Source of the DNA: Oscillospiraceae bacterium
GTDB taxonomy: Bacteria > Bacillota > Clostridia > Saccharofermentanales > Fastidiosipilaceae
Assembly (NCBI GenBank): GCA_028704415.1
Contig: JAQWFM010000001.1
Coordinates: forward strand, 1 to 45,344
Length of the DNA: 45,344 nt
Direction of reading: 5' to 3'
The notes under the pieces were generated by a model, which worked only from the letters and a program-made list of their open reading frames with translations, searched no databases and had not been told where the DNA came from. Shown here one piece after another: positions 42,725 through 45,344 of this stretch (position 1 is its first letter; each line of letters opens with the position of its first letter). The translations under genes were made by a program, and so were the position numbers.

Positions 42725-42929
42725 GCTCAGGCTTAATAACAGCCGCTATCTAAGTTTTTAGTCATTCCCGGTAATCCAATGCCAAATTATGCCTTTAGTG
42801 GTGTATAATATGACCCATAATTAGGAAAATTTTCGTATGTGGGTAAATTCCCCGGCTGTAGCTTCGCCTATAATTATGGTCAGTTTATCGTCGCCCTGTA
42901 GATATGTGGAAGGAGAACACAGACCCACC
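42725..42929 (+). promoter_or_regulatory. Promoter region of the second Fur-family gene
   Basis: TATAAT at 42804-42809, preceded by TTTAGTGG, is a consensus -10. Downstream, CCATAATTAGG (42815-42825) and CCTATAATTATGG (42867-42879) are near-perfect inverted copies of one AT-rich motif. They are placed where an autoregulating Fur/PerR-type repressor could bind. AAGGAG at 42910-42915 is 14 bases from the assigned ATG, a long spacing. Confidence 0.5.
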
Positions 42930-43430
42930 ATGAGACAAACAAAGCAAAAAGATATCATTCTCAGGATTCTGCATGAAATGGGTGACCACCCGACTGCGGA
43001 AGAGGTTTATGCCGCGCTGAAACCTGATTACCCCCGGCTGAGCCTGGCTACCGTGTACCGGAACCTGAACCTGTTTGTAGAACAGGGAAAACTGCTCAAA
43101 GTTGAGTTGCCGTCTGAACCGGTCCGCTATGACATTTGCCTGCCCAAACATATTCATGCAATTTGTACTGACTGCCATGCCATTGTTGATATACCAGCGG
43201 AAATGACCGGCCCTTTGCTGGGGCAGCTGGAAGATCTGATCGGGCAAAGCAGCGGCTTTGCCGTAGAGGACATGTCTATTTTGGTAAAGGGGCGCTGCCA
43301 GACCTGTCAGGCCCGGCAGCAAGCGGCGGCGGCTCCGGCAGGTATGTCGCCGTATACCGCCATGGCAGACTCTGACGCTGCCGCTGCGCCACAGGCGGCA
43401 TCAAGCCCTCAAGATCCGGCCAAATCCTGA
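42930..43430 (+). CDS. Fur-family regulator, PerR-like
   Basis: This 166-residue Fur-family repressor has the winged-helix domain (QTKQKDIILRILHEMGDHPTAEEVY, then LATVYRNLNLFVEQGKLLKVE). The metal domain carries HIHAICTDCHAIVDIP and CQTC, giving the two structural-zinc CxxC pairs. The short inter-domain spacing and RYDICLPKHIHAICTDC resemble PerR-type peroxide sensors more than iron Fur. An Ala/Pro/Ser-rich tail of about 35 residues after the last CxxC is unusual. ATG at 42930 is assigned because family homology starts there, although the AAGGAG site is 14 bases away. rpmB follows with its own promoter. Paired AT-rich inverted motifs upstream suggest autoregulation. Confidence 0.88.
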   Translation: MRQTKQKDIILRILHEMGDHPTAEEVYAALKPDYPRLSLATVYRNLNLFVEQGKLLKVELPSEPVRYDICLPKHIHAICTDCHAIVDIPAEMTGPLLGQLEDLIGQSSGFAVEDMSILVKGRCQTCQARQQAAAAPAGMSPYTAMADSDAAAAPQAASSPQDPAKS

Positions 43431-43482
43431 TTTCAGCCGCCGGCGGGCAAAGACCAGGGCTATTTTCTCAGGTCCTGGCCCC

Positions 43483-43512
43483 TTGTCAAAAAGCTGTTTC
43501 ATATGGTATATT
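43483..43512 (+). promoter_or_regulatory. Promoter of rpmB
   Basis: TTGTCA (43483-43488), an 18-bp spacer and TATATT (43507-43512) fit a sigma-A promoter. The -10 lies inside the 13-bp palindrome GGTATATTATACC (43505-43517). GGGAGGTG at 43540-43547 is the ribosome binding site. Confidence 0.65.
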
Positions 43513-43552
43513 ATACCTTGCGTTTTTAATGGACAGCAAGGGAGGTGTTTAT

Positions 43553-43750
43553 ATGGCTAAATGTGACATTTGCAGCAAGGATATTTCCTTCGGCCGCAAG
43601 ATCAGCATTACGCGTTCTCAGGTATCTCGTCGTGCTCTCGCGCAGCAGAAGCCCAATGTCCGCAAAGTTAGGGTGATTGACAATGGTACGCCCAAAACAA
43701 TGCATGTTTGCAGCCGTTGCCTCCGTTCAGGCAAGGTCGAACGCGCTTGA
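43553..43750 (+). CDS. rpmB: 50S ribosomal protein L28
   Basis: Small large-subunit ribosomal protein of 65 residues. MAKCDICSKDISFGRKISITRSQVSRRA, KPNVRKVRV and the C-terminal HVCSRCLRSGKVERA match bacterial L28. CDIC and CSRC give the C+ (zinc-binding) form. ATG at 43553 follows GGGAGGTG by five bases; an in-frame start eight codons earlier includes that site and is excluded. It has its own promoter and terminator, as is common for rpmB in Firmicutes. Confidence 0.97.
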   Translation: MAKCDICSKDISFGRKISITRSQVSRRALAQQKPNVRKVRVIDNGTPKTMHVCSRCLRSGKVERA

Positions 43751-43872
43751 TAACGAGTCGGCTTGATCTCAAGGCCGCGCCACCGGGTTACATGCGGTAT
43801 GGATACCGCCTTTCCTGCTGACAGACGGGTTCCTTATTGCCTAACGGATGATTGCGGTTAACTGCAAAAATT

Positions 43873-43914
43873 ACTGCCCCGGTTTGCTTACCCAAGCAAG
43901 CCGGGGCAGTTTTA
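43873..43914 (+). terminator. Rho-independent terminator downstream of rpmB
   Basis: A 17-bp stem (43873-43889 with 43894-43910, core CTGCCCCGG/CCGGGGCAG, one G-T pair, loop ACCC) is followed by TTTTATG. On the minus strand AATTTTTG follows, so it may also stop transcription of the convergent SH3/NlpC-like gene. A smaller hairpin, GCGGTA/TACCGC, lies at 43794-43809. Confidence 0.88.
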
Positions 43915-43999
43915 TGTCAGACTTCCGGCCAGCTGAAGTCAAATGGCCGGAAGCCAGGCGGTCGGACAGCTGACCGCCCGGCGCGGGGCAGACGCTGGC

Positions 44000-45343
44000 C
44001 TAGTTTTCAAACGGGCGTCTGACGCCCAGCAAGGTCCAGCTCTCCAAAAGCGTATCCGCATCCGTTTCCTCAAGGGTAAAGCCGCGTTCAGACTCATACA
44101 GCACAATACCATAGTCTACCCACACCGCTACGGCGTCTGGACTGGACGCCTGGGACTGAGCGTCTGTGGTGCCGTTCTGGCTGGCAGTGGTCGGCTCATC
44201 CTCAATAGCCGCCAGTTCGGTTGCGGTGGTCTCCGCGGTGCTGTCGCTGCTGCCAGCTTTCAGATAAAGGAGATCGCCATTTTGCAGCTGGTAGTAATTT
44301 AAGGAGCCGTTGGCATTTAAAACATTATCTACGACCGGCAGGCTGTCATATTGCTCCTGGATGGTGGAAGGGACAGACAAGCCGTTGACAAACGCTGCGA
44401 TGGGTAAAATGCCTTCTAAAGAGGCACCCTGATTACTCACCCCGCCGGGCAGATAGGTGGCATTGGTAAAGGCCAGCAGACTGTCCGTAAACTGTTCCGC
44501 GGAGCTGGCCGTAATACTTTCATCCCGGCCCAGACTCAGCAAACCATTAGAGGTAATCCAGCCTTCACCGCCTCCGGGTAAACTGACCCGGTAGGCCGTA
44601 GCCGTGTGGTATGAAGCGTAAAGCACCGTGCCCATTTTAACCTCTGCCAGCTCATTGCCGCTCCCGGCCTGACTTAAGATCTTTTTATACAGATCTGTTA
44701 CCACCAGGCGGGTCTTAAGGCTGGGATCGGCTACAGAAACCAGCGAGGTGGTCAGGTTTGCGGTTTTAATATAGCCCTCCCGCCCGTCAGTCAGCCTGAC
44801 CCGTGTGAAGCCGGTAGCAACCCCACTCTGATCCAAAGCCTGGACGGTGGCGTTATACAGCACCTGCGTCAGCCGCGCTGCCTTGATATCAGCCTGCTCA
44901 TAGACATCCGCCACAGGTTCCAGGACGACCATGGTACCCTCAGGATAGGCCGTCTGTTCATCTGGCGCCACCGTCTCCTCCGCCTCCTGAGGCAGTAAAG
45001 CCGGAACAACACGCTCCAGCACCGGCGGCAGAATGACGAACAGCAGCAGCAAAATGACCACCAGAGACAGCAGGGGAAAAAACCACCCGGGTATCTGACG
45101 CGGCTCAATTCTTTCCTCAGTTGGTTTTGCCTGGCGAAGCCAGGAGGGCAAGACGCGGTGCGAGGTATCCGCCTCTCCCTGGCGGCGCCAAAAGCGCAGC
45201 CGTTCCAGCCGGCGCCGGCGGCGATTTTTACGGTAACGCTGGTTAGCCTCCCGCACGTAACGCCGCCGCTGCCGCGGGCTGACAGCCTCAGGGTCTGTCG
45301 GGCGGCCGGTGGCAGACCCCGGATCCGGTTGCGTCGGCCGCCG
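44000..45343 (-). CDS. SH3-domain membrane protein with degenerate NlpC/P60-like domain, 5'-truncated by window edge
   Basis: The frame stays open to the right edge, so the N-terminus is outside the window. A GTG at 45256 is possible but no ribosome binding site supports it. The visible protein begins with a Pro-rich then Arg-rich cytosolic part. One membrane helix (WFFPLLSLVVILLLLFVILPP) follows, then two SH3-like segments (TMVVLEPVADVYEQ...VRLTDGREGYIK and YHTATAYRVSLPGGGEGWI). A C-terminal region follows the NlpC/P60 plan: ATYLPGGVSNQGASLEG where cell-wall peptidases have PYLWGGxxxxGxDCSG, LQNGDLLYLKAG, and a final LLGVRRPF. The catalytic Cys position is Leu (codon 44417-44419), and no catalytic His is apparent in AVAVWVDYGIVLYES. 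It is probably a non-hydrolytic wall-binding protein. Confidence 0.7.
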   Translation of the reverse strand, partial: RRPTQPDPGSATGRPTDPEAVSPRQRRRYVREANQRYRKNRRRRRLERLRFWRRQGEADTSHRVLPSWLRQAKPTEERIEPRQIPGWFFPLLSLVVILLLLFVILPPVLERVVPALLPQEAEETVAPDEQTAYPEGTMVVLEPVADVYEQADIKAARLTQVLYNATVQALDQSGVATGFTRVRLTDGREGYIKTANLTTSLVSVADPSLKTRLVVTDLYKKILSQAGSGNELAEVKMGTVLYASYHTATAYRVSLPGGGEGWITSNGLLSLGRDESITASSAEQFTDSLLAFTNATYLPGGVSNQGASLEGILPIAAFVNGLSVPSTIQEQYDSLPVVDNVLNANGSLNYYQLQNGDLLYLKAGSSDSTAETTATELAAIEDEPTTASQNGTTDAQSQASSPDAVAVWVDYGIVLYESERGFTLEETDADTLLESWTLLGVRRPFEN

Positions 45344-45344
45344 G

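Overview
The window looks like chromosomal DNA from a GC-rich member of the Firmicutes, most likely a Clostridia-type lineage. This rests on gene content and order: a cymR-cysK-nifS-mnmA locus, a stand-alone rpsD, pth directly upstream of mfd with a GlmU-like gene in front of them, strong AGGAGG-type ribosome binding sites, and a Firmicutes-type L28. I cannot name a genus. I saw no rRNA, tRNA, CRISPR array, insertion sequence or phage gene. Both edges cut through genes: an AraC-type regulator on the left and an SH3/NlpC-like membrane protein on the right.

Layout. 1-3.4 kb: AraC regulator converging on a GH78 alpha-L-rhamnosidase. 3.5-10.1 kb: mostly minus-strand single genes with an oxidative-stress flavour (Fur-type regulator with msrA, Mn-type superoxide dismutase), an SDR dehydrogenase, a DUF6933/pRiA4b-ORF3 fusion, rpsD and a GNAT-like acyltransferase. 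10.3-19.1 kb: a plus-strand run with an NCS2 nucleobase permease, NfeD, an SPFH protein, a channel-like protein built of four transmembrane repeats, an unknown membrane protein, a Nudix hydrolase and a class A penicillin-binding protein. 19.2-25.3 kb: proB, a dCMP-deaminase-like gene translationally joined to a P-type ATPase, gpmA and a multi-pass membrane protein. 25.7-31.6 kb: pyrG, then the sulfur locus cymR-cysK-nifS-mnmA (all minus strand). 31.9-34.8 kb: a flavin-dependent pyridine-nucleotide oxidoreductase and an ECF-type sigma factor overlapping its probable membrane anti-sigma factor. 34.8-40.6 kb: mfd, pth and a GlmU-like gene (minus). 40.6-41.36 kb: a long non-coding stretch with clustered DnaA boxes and parS-like half sites. 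41.4-45.3 kb: M18 aminopeptidase, a second Fur-family regulator, rpmB, and the SH3/NlpC-like protein.

How the genes fit together. The sulfur locus pairs a cysteine-metabolism repressor (CymR type) with cysteine synthase, which is its regulatory partner in Bacillus, and with the desulfurase and thiouridylase that pass cysteine sulfur to tRNA. MsrA, SodA, two Fur-family regulators and the flavoprotein oxidoreductase suggest an anaerobe or microaerobe coping with oxygen. NfeD, SPFH and the repeated-TM protein look like a membrane-organisation or membrane-stress module.

The observations most worth following are: (i) the DnaA-box cluster at 40.8-41.1 kb between divergently transcribed genes, with no dnaA in view; (ii) a perfect inverted pair of DnaA boxes at 25.46 kb; (iii) a GlmU-like protein in the usual glmU position that appears to have lost the catalytic residues of both of its domains; and (iv) an NlpC/P60-like protein without its catalytic cysteine. 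All calls come from reading the sequence and from knowledge of the families; no database search was run.
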